Source: Crambe crambe (lineage: Eukaryota > Porifera > Demospongiae > Poecilosclerida > Crambeidae). Taken from it: a stretch of DNA of 64,000 bases. How positions within the stretch are numbered: the stretch's first letter is position 1; each line of letters begins with the position of its first letter. A program made the translations under genes and the position numbers. The stretch spans positions 806,001-870,000 of the forward strand of contig OZ004588.1 of assembly GCA_963924555.1 (NCBI GenBank). Reading direction: 5' to 3'. Shown in pieces: positions 55,096-64,000 of this stretch. Below the pieces are notes generated by a model. That model saw nothing but the letters and a program-made list of their open reading frames with translations. It did not search any database and was not told where the DNA came from.

Positions 55096-56319
55096 CTATC
55101 TTTTCCTATACAGTAAAGCTTATTATGCAGTAACTACCAAATACTGTTCTGTGTGTGTGACCTTATATCTCAACTGACCAATCAAGCTGTCCCAGCCCTT
55201 GTGCAGGGAAAGGTAATAAATGATGTCCTATTGGCAGCTGCAGTGGTAAACAATCCTTATACCGAATCCTTGGGTAAGCTCACATCCCATTATAGTAACT
55301 CCGCACCCCAAGCATTCAAAAAAGAAAAAAAAGAAAAAAGAAAAGCTTTACTCCCCAAAGTGTTATGGTCCTGGTATGCAGTATAGTCTATGCTGATAGT
55401 ATTTTGAAAAGGAATTTGGAGTGTCAAATAAACATTACGTTTTAGTAGCTTAATTAATTAATGCTGCCATTGTTATGTTCACTGTGAATGGCCTATATGC
55501 TTCCATTGAGCTCTGATCCTGATTAAATTCCAAAGTAGCCCTCTTGAGTAATCATGCCATGATTACGCACTGTCCCTTTGAACTGCAAACCTCCTTTCTC
55601 TCATCTTTAGACTTTGGCAGACATTTCAACAAGAAAATCTGGCTCTTATGTCACCAAAAATGAGCCCAGATCTTTTGTAAAGGTATTCATACTATGCGTA
55701 ACAGAAAACCTCTCCATTTCAGTGTCTCTCATTTCCCTGTGGTTAGCTCACGTTTCCCTCAACACCAAAGACAGTTGTTGATGACCTTCTTGTCACTTTG
55801 AACTGTTTGTGGCTCTCTCTATACGCTACCAGTAACTGGATAACGCTTGAAGTGTGCCTAGCATAAAATTTGTGTGATTTACCTCACATGGTGCGTGTGC
55901 ATGTGTTCAGTTGGCGGGTGAAGAGATAATGGGAACAGAAAATTTATGTAGTAGCTTATAGTGCCTGAGGCTAAATCAACTTATAATAGTATTCATAGAG
56001 GTATGGTATTTGTTATCATAGACTTTTAACAGTCATAATTTCAGCCAGAGATCAATCCCATGAAATTGGAAAGGGTAAGGTCCCAGGTGACTGCTTCTTT
56101 CAGCGCGCATCCTTAAGTTGTTAATTTGTTGTTGTTAATTTGTTTATTTGTTTATTTGTTTGTTTATTCATTGTTTGTGCATATTCAGCCAGAAAGTTGA
56201 GACAGAGAGTCGAAGAGAAAAAGAAGGAACTGAAGAAAGAGCAGGCCCGATACGAGCAACTCAGAAATGACCGAAATCCCAAACTATTCGCACAGAAGCC
56301 ACCACCAAAGGAAAAGTAG
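50550..56319 (+). CDS. OXA1L: OXA1L, mitochondrial inner membrane insertase (401 aa)
   Basis: YidC/Oxa1-family insertase that places mitochondrially made subunits into the inner membrane. Exons 50550-51368, 51600-51704, 51942-52092, 56189-56319, joined in frame; the last intron is 4.1 kb. The N-terminus is basic and Ser/Thr-rich, as for a mitochondrial presequence. The core starts LGLGGYSPIGLLQ and LGLPWWGAIVASTLCLRVLF (first membrane helix), followed by a charged coiled region KHGARPILSVIPMLFQGGIF, ALWFTDLTVPDPAYVLPI, GMIAVTSRLPAGLFMYWLPS. The tail is a basic coiled coil (RKLRQRVEEKKKELKKEQAR) ending PPPKEK, as expected for the ribosome-binding C-terminus. The YWL motif and five hydrophobic segments fit the family. 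The length is close to the human protein (about 435). Confidence 0.9.
51395..51565. repeat. Minisatellite in OXA1L intron 1
   Basis: About five units of 30-35 bp built on GGAGGGAAACTCCTGGGAAA with AGGACAGATACT inserts, directly after exon 1. It fills most of the short intron. Confidence 0.85.
52680..52915. repeat. Imperfect tandem repeat in OXA1L intron 3
   Basis: Three copies of a ~60-100-bp unit containing ACCAGGGATATACCCACTGT and CATAACCACATAGGGGAAA, with alternating insertions of GCAATGAACTAA. Confidence 0.8.
54384..54630. repeat. Minisatellite, ACACCTCTCTAATCAGG unit
   Basis: About 13 units of ACACCTCTCTAATCAGG with AATTAGC variants, in OXA1L intron 3. Same sequence family as the arrays in both SIAE genes. 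Confidence 0.9.
55049..55095. repeat. (GA)n microsatellite
   Basis: GAGAGAGGGAGA followed by uninterrupted GA dinucleotides in OXA1L intron 3. Confidence 0.9.
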
Positions 56320-57680
56320 CTGTAACAATAATTGAAGCCACAAGAGAGTACAATTAGGCAGTAACTGATATACGAGTCATGTAGACTGCATGTCTTGTAG
56401 GCTGCATCTCTATGGGGTATAATAATATCATGTACAGTCAATTGAACTTGGGGGTTGACTGTGGCCTTCTCTACATCAACAGTGAGCTAATTATCCACTG
56501 TCTCTGTTAGTGAATGCACTTCTGTTGTTATTACAAGCATTGTGGGGCAAGTGACAGTCGAGTGTGCATCCTCATTATAAACTTTTATCCAAGGTCATCA
56601 CAAAAATGATATTGCAAGATATATAGAATCCAGTTATGGCGGATGACCAAGGTGCCAGGTGAATGCAAAATAGAGGGCTGAAGGGTTTATGTAAACTTTG
56701 GTAATCATGGAGACCTCTGGCTCTAGGTCACAATAGTGGTGGAATCATGCCATAATAGGTGATTATAATAATCAAAACTCTGAATATATACAGGCCAGGC
56801 TAATTAAGTTTATGCTTGTCCCGTCCCAGAGCATGCATGGAGTTCAGCTGTGAAGTCTGGCTCACAAGTCATGACACCTTCTTGGTTCAATCCAAAGGCA
56901 TGGGCATGGGGGGAGGGGGGAGCTTGTTACTTAACTATATGCTAACAAGTACCTCGGCAGTCTTTGATGGGTCTCTCTCTCTTTGTGGAACAAGTTAGTC
57001 AAATCTTTTGTTGATTGGGCCACGGCAACATGTGGTGTTTTGTTATGGGTACATTGTGGAATTAGTGGTCCCTCATGTCTGGGGTGTGGAGCTAAGACCA
57101 TGAGAAACTGCGAAAATACAGACTAACTATTGTAAGTGGGACTCAACCATGGAGCCTTCAACATTAAGATTCAGTGTTCTGGCCATGGATGTTTCAGCTT
57201 GTGTACTAATGAATGATTCCATGCAGTATAGCTAACTTTTGCTCTAAAGCATTGACAGAGAACATGTAGTTAATACTTTGGAAATGTGTGTGGTACCTTG
57301 GATATTGTGGTAGGTGGAGCTAGAGGTATATCACAGGAGCCGCTATGATACTATTAATGTGTCCAGCTGTCCAGCTTGAGCTAGTTCTGATATTTGTCAA
57401 CACTACAGGTAATGTTAGACCATGTATTCAAACTTCAAAGAATGAGCAATTGGAATAATATTACACTGCTGTAAATCATGATCCAGATCACATATTTTAC
57501 TCTCAAGTAAGTTGCTAGAATCTAATTACATACAGAGAGTGAGCACCTGTGCCTTCAAATTTCAAAATGGGCCAGGCCAGTAATGAGCTGAGGTACTGGA
57601 ATGTTGACTGGTACTTAATTTCCTTTTCAATCACCAATGCGCATGTGCATTTATAGTGTAGCTAGCTAGCTGGGCTATAA
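56320..57680. other. Intergenic region between OXA1L and the Four-jointed-like gene; no gene seen
   Basis: No conserved open frame. G-rich tract near 56905-56920. Nothing else supported. Confidence 0.5.
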
Positions 57681-57940
57681 TACAGAGGTTTTAGGGAATC
57701 TTGCAAAAATTGGTCGTCAGGCCTCGGACCACTACGCATGCGCACTGCTCGAATTTTTGAAATTGTTGGAAAGGACTTTAGAGAAGTAAGCTTTGAAGAG
57801 CTAGCTAGTGACTGTTCTAGTATAGTTCTAACCTATTAGCATGCCATTCACCTTCTCCGGTGAGATTTTCGAGGCTCAAAAGTTGAGCATGCGCGAGAAT
57901 GCACACTCAGCATTTTGCAAGATTCCCTAAAACCTCTGTA
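57681..57940. mobile_element. Tc1/mariner-type MITE with perfect 28-bp inverted repeats
   Basis: TACAGAGGTTTTAGGGAATC plus eight further bases at 57681-57708 is the exact reverse complement of 57913-57940. The ends read TA-CAGAGG...CCTCTG-TA, consistent with insertion at a TA dinucleotide. The 204-bp centre has no coding capacity but carries two GCATGCGC motifs (57736-57743 and 57887-57894). It ends 97 bp before the Four-jointed-like start codon, so it may supply promoter sequence. The perfect ends indicate a young insertion. Confidence 0.88.
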
Positions 57941-58037
57941 CTACCATATATCCCTACAGCAGCTGCGTAGTAGATTATAACCTTACGAGTGTGTGAAAAG
58001 GTATAATTGGTTTATAAACACAGAATAGTTCGCAGTC

Positions 58038-59144
58038 ATGGCACTGGAGAAGATCTGGAGAAGAATGGTGAACTGTCAGCTGGTGCTCTGTACTATAATC
58101 TATCTACTGGTGGATGCAAAACCAACAGAGTTGTTGCAGGCTGTAGAAGTGTCTGCTAAAGATGGAGTGGAGAATCCAGAAGAACTATGGACGAGATTGA
58201 ACTCGGATGAAGTGGCTAGCAGAACTGACGAATCTCATAATGTAGGATCAAATAAATTCTTCACTCTGGAAGATGGGTTAGATTTCATCTCAAAGATTCA
58301 CAAAGATAAGTTTGTGAGTTTGAAGAGAGGGTGTGGAAGAGGAAAGAACATGTTGGCTACTCTCTCAGACGGAACAAAAGTTTGCTGTCGGTACAGGGAT
58401 ATTCAGTGGCGCTACATTCGAGGAGAATTCTATTCCTACCACCTTAATAACTTCCTTGGATTATTCAATGCACCACCTGCTTCTCTGGTGAAGGTGAATT
58501 ACTCCTCTCCACAATGGGAAGCTGTAGCAGATGAAGCCAAGGAAGCTGGATGGAAAGATCATGCTACAATAGTTGTAAATCTGTTCATTGAAGAACTGAC
58601 AGATGAAAATTTCCCATTGGTGCTAAGAGACGATATAACCGTCACACAGGATCACACAAATGGGATATCCAAATCTGAGAAAGATCGACTGCTTCAGTGG
58701 TCTGATTTAATCGTCTTCGATTTCATCGTGGGACATAATGATCGTATCTTCTGCAACCTGTTCAACCTGCAGTGGAATAACAAAATGATGAAAAAACCAG
58801 TTCACAATCTTTTGAAGCGAAGGAAGGACAACAAACTATTCCTCTTTGATAATGAATCTGGATTCTGGATGGGATATGCTATTGGACGGAAGGAACCATC
58901 CAAGTATGAGCTACAGGCAAGATTTTTAAAGAAAATGTGTGTTTTTAGAGACGAGACTATCAAAAGAGTGAAATATTTGCTTCACAAAGGAGATTCTCCT
59001 AGCAAACGGTTGCAAAATTACATCAAGAAAATGGACAGGCGATCATTTCAAATGATCCAATCTTTAGACTCAAACGAAAAAGAAGAGTTTGAATCGAGAT
59101 TGAAACTTGTAATAGAACAGGTGAAGAAATGCAAACAATCATAA
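58038..59144 (+). CDS. FJX1: Four-jointed-like Golgi kinase, intronless, 368 aa
   Basis: Four-jointed is a Golgi type II membrane kinase that phosphorylates extracellular cadherin domains of Fat and Dachsous in planar polarity and growth control. A hydrophobic segment at about residues 12-27 (CQLVLCTIIYLLV) fits a signal anchor. The C-terminal domain matches the family in order: CGRGKNMLATLSDGTKVCCRYR, an EFYSYHLNNFLGL helix, SPQWEAVADEAKEAGW, LLQWSDLIVFDFIVGHNDR followed by NLFNLQWNNKMM, then FLFDNESGFWMGY with the DNE metal-binding motif, and MCVFRDETIKRVK. The length is close to vertebrate FJX1. Whether it is an orthologue or a member of a related secretory-kinase group needs a tree; no cadherin substrate gene lies in the window. 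A MITE sits directly upstream. Confidence 0.83.
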   Translation: MALEKIWRRMVNCQLVLCTIIYLLVDAKPTELLQAVEVSAKDGVENPEELWTRLNSDEVASRTDESHNVGSNKFFTLEDGLDFISKIHKDKFVSLKRGCGRGKNMLATLSDGTKVCCRYRDIQWRYIRGEFYSYHLNNFLGLFNAPPASLVKVNYSSPQWEAVADEAKEAGWKDHATIVVNLFIEELTDENFPLVLRDDITVTQDHTNGISKSEKDRLLQWSDLIVFDFIVGHNDRIFCNLFNLQWNNKMMKKPVHNLLKRRKDNKLFLFDNESGFWMGYAIGRKEPSKYELQARFLKKMCVFRDETIKRVKYLLHKGDSPSKRLQNYIKKMDRRSFQMIQSLDSNEKEEFESRLKLVIEQVKKCKQS

Positions 59145-60550
59145 TTGTTGTTATTTTTGTTGTGTGCGTGTTGTGTTATGTGTTCAGCACCATTGTACAT
59201 ATTTCCTGGTATTTTGGGAAGTTTACACAAGTTGATTTAATTATACTGCAACTAATTAATATGACAGTTGTAACTAAGTTAATCTTGCATCCAGTCTGTC
59301 TCCAGGCTTGCTGTATTCTGTGGAATACAATTAATGATTAGTCTTATAATAATACTGAGATTAACAAGGAAAGTACTTCCCAGGGCTCATTACTTCAATT
59401 CTATGAGCTATCAATAATTTTTGTGAAAACATTTCCTAATGTGGTGATGTCAAATGAAATTGAAACGTGAAATCATCTAGTGTATTGTATATAGTGATGA
59501 TTTGAATTACCTCACTCATCAATGCAGTGTTTGTAACAATAGCCCCATATCATGCTGCCCAACATAGGATAGGCTACAGTTATATTTAATCTTAAGTTCA
59601 GTGCCAAACATGCAAAGTTTATTTCAAAACAACCTCCCCCTTGCATTCATCTCTTTTGCTTGAATAAGAGATTGATGTCCTTGATACTTCTAACAATGCA
59701 TCTTGCATGCATAAACTGGTAAATATTTAGCTATTGATGATGTGTGACTCATAAAGTGACATCTGTGGAAAACAAGTTAGCAGGTCACTTACGTTGTACT
59801 GGTCAAGAATAAGAAAATCCAATATTTAATTCAAGGCACTGAGCTGAAAGGGCCACCTCTGTGCAGTAGCCCACTCAAAGGTAACCATAATAACTATAGG
59901 TTCAAGCATAGATTGCATACATAATGCTCAAGTCACATTTGAGTGCTGGATAGATCCTGAATTTTAAGGTCTTGGTCTCTTAAAAGCACCTTTACCTGCA
60001 GGAATTGCATTATTATAAGTAAAGCATGATTAACTCCGAGCCGATTAGCCAGGTGATATTTGTATAGCAGCTACTGAGCCCGATCACTCACTCTATACAC
60101 AGTCACAGCCAGCTTCCAGTAGTAATTGGTCCAATTAAAAGTATCACATTCCTAGAATACTTTATGAAAAGTGATCTTGTTTTCGAGCAACTTGATGGTG
60201 AGCTACAGGTTGTTTATGCACCTGTTCAGCATATACATAGCACACATCCAGACATCCATGGTACAGATGGCATCAGTCATGATCTGGTCACACCAAAATG
60301 ATTGACATTCTACCCACTAAGAATGTAATAATTTTATTAGCTTAATTTAATGATTAGTTTGTTCTCTTTACCACCTTATGGGGTGTAAATATCATGCAAG
60401 GAACTTACGTATCAGATTAACAATCATCCTGTTCCTTTCACTATTCCCACCACATATCATATGGCAACTATGGAATATAGATAATAAACTAAGCTACATT
60501 AATGGTGGAAGGGAATAAGTCAAAGTCCCAATGAGGTGATGAAATAGTAT
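59145..60550. other. Intergenic region; no gene seen
   Basis: AT-rich DNA without conserved frames, between the 3' ends of the Four-jointed-like gene and the DUF4442 gene (convergent). Confidence 0.5.
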
Positions 60551-61054
60551 CTAAGAGTCCCAGTGAGGTGATGAGTAATATCGTGTCTCTCTCTTGCTTG
60601 GTTTTCTTCGGATGTAAAGAGTCTTATTCACTTTAGCGACGACACTACCCTCAGTGTCAAGTATGTCAACTTGAAAGTCCATAAAATGAGGTTGACCGTC
60701 TTTTGTCTTCTCTATTATATTACTGATCATTTCATCAGTGAGTACAAAGTTTGCTCGCACTTCACTTCTCGCTGGTCGACAGAACTCAATCGTCGCCGAT
60801 TTATCCCAAACAAAGTGGTCCTTTCCAATGTGATAGATGAGCATCAGCATGTAGAAAGGATCAGTCATGGAGAAGAGACTACCACCATAGTGGCTCCCCA
60901 CTGGGTTCATGTTCAAGTATCGTAACTTCATCCTTGTCTCTATCTCCCTAAGATCTTGTGTGGTCTTTGTGACTCTGATTCCAGCTCCTAGGAAGGGGGG
61001 CCAGAATCTACTTAAGATCCTTAACATTAAGGGTGATCGAAAAAGAGCTCTCAT
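60551..61054 (-). CDS. DUF4442 hotdog-fold protein (167 aa)
   Basis: A single-exon frame. The central part MKLRYLNMNPVGSHYGGSLF followed by SMTDPFYMLMLIYHIG and the VWDKSATIEFCRPARSEV segment is the signature of the DUF4442 family, which belongs to the thioesterase/hotdog superfamily. The GGSLFSM...DP region corresponds to the hotdog helix where acyl-CoA or acyl carrier substrates usually bind. Family members are uncharacterised, so an acyl-thioester substrate is only inferred. The basic N-terminus (MRALFRSPLMLRILSRFW) could direct it to mitochondria. It is divergently paired with IBA57 across 114 bp. Confidence 0.85.
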   Translation of the reverse strand: MRALFRSPLMLRILSRFWPPFLGAGIRVTKTTQDLREIETRMKLRYLNMNPVGSHYGGSLFSMTDPFYMLMLIYHIGKDHFVWDKSATIEFCRPARSEVRANFVLTDEMISNIIEKTKDGQPHFMDFQVDILDTEGSVVAKVNKTLYIRRKPSKRETRYYSSPHWDS

Positions 61055-61168
61055 TCTCTCTTCCTTGTGACACCATACCTATGTGATAATTAATGTTGCA
61101 TCATCCTTTACTCTAATTTATGCACACCTTCGAAGCCCTACCCACTGAACTTTGAACTATACAAAGTG
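61055..61168. promoter_or_regulatory. Bidirectional promoter between the DUF4442 gene and IBA57
   Basis: 114 bp between divergent start codons, no TATA box. The shared promoter suggests co-expression, and both products may be mitochondrial. Confidence 0.55.
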
Positions 61169-63227
61169 ATGAAGCGTCTGCCTCGCTCCAGAATAGTGAC
61201 TCAGATATTCAGGAGAGCTCTGAGGGCCCAACAGTTTCGGCAGTCAATAACATGTAGCAGTCCTAACCACAAGGTTAGCAATAGACCATTGACCTTTCTA
61301 TGAAAGCCATGCACATGTTCCCTTCAGCAAGATCTCCTAGAAGATGTGCCTTCCAGCACCCACCTAGCCAAACTTCCCCATCGCTGTGTGGTGCATGTCA
61401 AGGGGAAAGACGGACCAAACCTCCTGCAGGGATTGTTGACGGCTGATGTGACCGGGCTAGGTCAAAGGTCATCTGTCTTTTCCATGCTTCTTAATGCTCA
61501 GGTATGGTGGAAGAAGAAGAGAATTATAATTAATGTTACCATATAGGGGCGTGTGCTCTATGATGTCATACTCTATAGACTGGAGGAGGAAGATCATATG
61601 ATTGAGTGTGACTCGGAAATTGTCAACAAGGTCATCACACATTTGAAGAGATATGCTCTGCGTTCTGATGTAAGAGAAAATCTCTAGCCATAATAATGGA
61701 TAGTCTGAAGGTTTAGTATGAGACTAGAACTTAGTCTCTAGAGTACATGTCTTTAGGATCAAAAACAAAAGTACACTCAAGTTGAATGGGATCAATGATG
61801 AAGAGGTAGAAGTCTAACTCAGACTTCTGTTCCCTAGGTAACCATCAACAGTGAAACAAGCTGTGATGTGTGGATGGCATATCCAGGAAAGCCTGCAGAA
61901 CCCACAAGAGATACGATCATATCTGTCCTTGATCCCCGACTAAGGTAATTTAAGTAACGACATGTGAATGTTGCCTTCCAATAAGTTTCAGCAGACTTTT
62001 TAGCTACTGTATGTGTTTCTTGGAGAGAAAATTTAAATCATAAAAGTTTGCCCTCTTCCCACCTAAGGACCCTCTGGAATGAGGACACATAAAATGGCCT
62101 CCTGATGCACCAGTTATAAATGTGGATCATTATGGCTATCTTTTCTATTGTTTAGTTCATTTGGAAGTAGGATCCTGGCTCCAACAATACTCTCAGGTAA
62201 CCATATCCCCCCACTTGTCAACGTCCTTTCCTTCACTCATTTCCCTCAACACAGCTTCTGAAATAGCACCAAGTATCCCAGTCTCAACACCTGGTATATA
62301 AGTGTATGCTGTGCTTATTAGTATGATGATCCTTTACCATATACCCAGAGCACTACCACAAACACAGATTGAAGCTTGGAATAGCGGAAGGTCAAACTGA
62401 AATTCCAGCTGGAGCTTGTTTCCCTCTGGAGTACAACCTGGACTATTTAAATGGAGGTAAAGTCATGGAACCTTGTGTTTCAGTTTAGTGCCAGATGACC
62501 AACTGCACAGTTGGTTGTCCATAAGGAATGAGAAATAGGTAGCGGTTTATCCGCTAATCCATGCAGTTGTATGTATTCACCACCTATTGCCTAAACCTTC
62601 TGACAACCAACCTGCAAATGGACAGTAATAATGATAATTTTGTTTTCATAGTGAGTTTTAGCAAAGGGTGCTACTTGGGACAGGAACTGACTGCTCGCAC
62701 TCATCATACTGGCATCATCAGGAAGAGAGTCATGCCAGTTGCCTTTGATGAAAGGTTTGGAATAAAATTATGACCTATGACTTGATGAATTAGTTGTTGT
62801 CCTTGCAGCAGTGCTGGTGGTGAGATTGGCAGTGGCGCAAAACTTGTCAACAGTTCGGGAAAGGCCGTGGGAAAACTGATTGGTCATTTAGGAGGTCTGG
62901 GACTGGCTTTGCTTCGAGTAAAGGAAGTGTAAGTCTTCACTTTTTCATAAATTTTAGCTTTCTATTAGTTAGACTGTAGCTAGCCTCAGGGCTGAAAATT
63001 GTCCAACCATTCAAGAACACATACACATACATGACAGAAGTGAGAAATGACTAAGATAACAATGCCAGAGCCTTATATTTTTGCCAACCCATATTTTTCA
63101 AATGATAAAGGGTAGACAATGTAATAAGCTTTATCTTTATTTATGTAGTGAGAGTGGTCCACTTTATTTTGAAGATGAACAAGGAGTTGAAGTTGTAGTT
63201 AACACACCTTCATGGTGGCCATCCTAG
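61169..63227 (+). CDS. IBA57: IBA57, mitochondrial Fe-S cluster assembly factor (319 aa)
   Basis: Folate-binding YgfZ/GcvT-like protein that works with ISCA1/ISCA2 in making [4Fe-4S] clusters in mitochondria. Nine exons: 61169-61273, 61328-61501, 61547-61669, 61838-61944, 62156-62196, 62349-62456, 62652-62754, 62809-62928, 63149-63227; phases all join. An Arg-rich presequence ([19 protein letters not shown]) precedes [60 protein letters not shown] and the diagnostic [17 protein letters not shown] motif with conserved Cys226, followed by the C-terminal barrel (GKAVGKLIG...LALLRV). The protein is slightly shorter than human IBA57 (356). The first ATG gives the presequence and is therefore preferred. 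Head-to-head with the DUF4442 gene. Confidence 0.93.
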
Positions 63228-63254
63228 TGACTCATCAGCAAGAGACGATCTATG

Positions 63255-63320
63255 TATGTAGCTATGTATGTATGTATGTATGTATGTATGTGTATGTATG
63301 TATGTATGTGTATGTATGTC
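63255..63320. repeat. (TATG)n microsatellite
   Basis: TATG units with TG interruptions, just after the IBA57 stop codon. Confidence 0.93.
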
Positions 63321-63620
63321 TCAAAACATAGCTGGCTCTAAAATTATGTGGAGGTGGAAGATAATTAACAATTAGGTGAGGTAGAGAATGTTTTACGATG
63401 TGAAACTGAGAAATTGAGATGGGGTCATCACCAGAGGTCAAGTCAGAGAATTTAGCCTTGTCAAATTTAGCCTTGCGCAAAAGTTTTTTTTTTCATGTAG
63501 GATAAAGATAGAGTTTGTATTAGCGTTTGAAGATCCAATGCTTCATCATCTTTGGTACAAAACCCCTTTTGAAGATTTACTTGGACTGGTTTCCATTACA
63601 TTGGCTCTTATACTCGGCTC

Positions 63621-63630
63621 GCGCATGCGC
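63621..63630. promoter_or_regulatory. NRF-1-like palindrome, gene not identified
   Basis: GCGCATGCGC in a CG-containing patch (CTCGGCTCGCGCATGCGCC). It may mark a plus-strand start beyond 63660, but no coding exon was recognised before the window end. Confidence 0.35.
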
Positions 63631-63791
63631 CTCCAATCTCGCTAGCTTGTACTGTATCGAGTTGTCCTTATTCTTTGTGTAGTAGGTGAGTTGCTCAGGG
63701 GCTAGCTAGAGATTTTAAAAATATAGCTACTGTAGGTATAGCTTTATAGCTATAAATCAAGTGTGTGAATTTATACAGTTTCAACTACTGC

Positions 63792-63980
63792 TCAAAGGTG
63801 TGTGATAGAAATACCAATCACACCCTTCCTTTCCAATACCAAGAAACTGAATTCAACAGCAATGCAAATTCTGCCATCATAAGTCTTGGCATCAACCGGC
63901 CAACTGTCTGTCTTCAAGCAGTAGAGTTTGTGTCCTGCCTCATTACCAATATGCCTTGCAACAGTGAGAATAGCCGACCT
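63792..63980 (-). CDS. Last exon of an unrecognised gene (partial)
   Basis: A minus-strand frame of 62 codons and a stop begins directly after an acceptor (ATTCTTAG) at 63980, so the rest of the gene lies beyond the right edge. It reads AILTVARHIGNEAGHKLYCL, then TDSWPVDAKTYDGRICIAVE and FSFLVLERKGVIGISITHL. The balanced hydrophobic and charged pattern looks like a globular domain rather than chance. No family recognised, and no ATG is expected in this exon. Confidence 0.45.
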   Translation of the reverse strand, partial: RSAILTVARHIGNEAGHKLYCLKTDSWPVDAKTYDGRICIAVEFSFLVLERKGVIGISITHL

Positions 63981-64000
63981 CTAAGAATATGTGACAAAAG

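Noticed and set aside
55153-55272. Open frame with GKVINDVLLAAAVV as a possible OXA1L exon
   Set aside because: No good acceptor in a matching phase and no resemblance to OXA1L; the direct join of exon 3 (52092) to 56189 is in frame without it.
55621-55682. Candidate OXA1L exon ISTRKSGSYVTKNEP
   Set aside because: Open only with input phase 1 and leaves phase 0, which does not fit the last exon at 56189.
56045-56074. Mini-exon before the last OXA1L exon
   Set aside because: Phase-compatible as an optional cassette, but 10 unremarkable residues and no independent support.

Overview
The window is animal nuclear DNA with short spliced introns, GT-AG junctions and many microsatellites and small inverted-repeat transposons. 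Its genes include animal haem peroxidases, a forkhead factor, a Four-jointed-like kinase, SART1, sialate O-acetylesterase, OXA1L, IBA57 and MRPS21. The compact gene spacing, AGCT-rich composition and expanded secreted-protein families suggest an early-branching metazoan, most likely a demosponge. That assignment is inference; no ribosomal or mitochondrial marker is present. Exon models were built by hand from splice sites and reading-frame phase. Every complete multi-exon model below closes in frame.

Layout. 0.3-3.3 kb: an intact intronless secreted cysteine-rich gene on the minus strand, two decayed copies of it and a small inverted-repeat element. 4.1-8.5 kb: 13 exons of SART1 (minus), which stop at an intact splice donor with the C-terminal third missing. 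It is head-to-head with MRPS21 (8.65-9.06 kb, plus) across 114 bp. 9.4-11.2 kb: a four-exon forkhead gene (minus). 11.4-25.7 kb: two tandem nine-exon sialate O-acetylesterase genes (minus), whose introns are filled with minisatellites and small transposons. 27.1-28.2 kb: a 5'-truncated LINE. 28.7-43.1 kb: three tandem three-exon secreted haem peroxidases (plus), with a 5S-rRNA-derived SINE between the first two. 43.4-46.7 kb: an unrecognised six-exon proline/serine-rich protein (minus), convergent with the third peroxidase. 48.3-49.1 kb: a secreted protein with a possible CUB-like half. 50.5-56.3 kb: OXA1L. 58.0-59.1 kb: an intronless Four-jointed-like kinase with a Tc1/mariner-type MITE in its upstream region. 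60.6-63.2 kb: a DUF4442 hotdog protein head-to-head with IBA57, again across 114 bp. 63.8-64 kb: the last exon of an unrecognised minus-strand gene.

Themes. Housekeeping and mitochondrial genes (MRPS21, OXA1L, IBA57, SART1) have TATA-less starts, two of them in head-to-head pairs. An NRF-1-like palindrome, GCGCATGCGC, recurs near several starts. By contrast the three peroxidases and the CUB-like gene share a TATAAAAG box 100-130 bp before the ATG, which suggests a common tissue-specific programme. The most distinctive item is the peroxidase cluster. It carries an unusual helical Ala/Ser/Lys-rich N-terminal region, a conserved C-terminal helix, and a cysteine-containing domain that is present in two copies and cleanly absent from the third. 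There are signs of recent sequence exchange between copies two and three.
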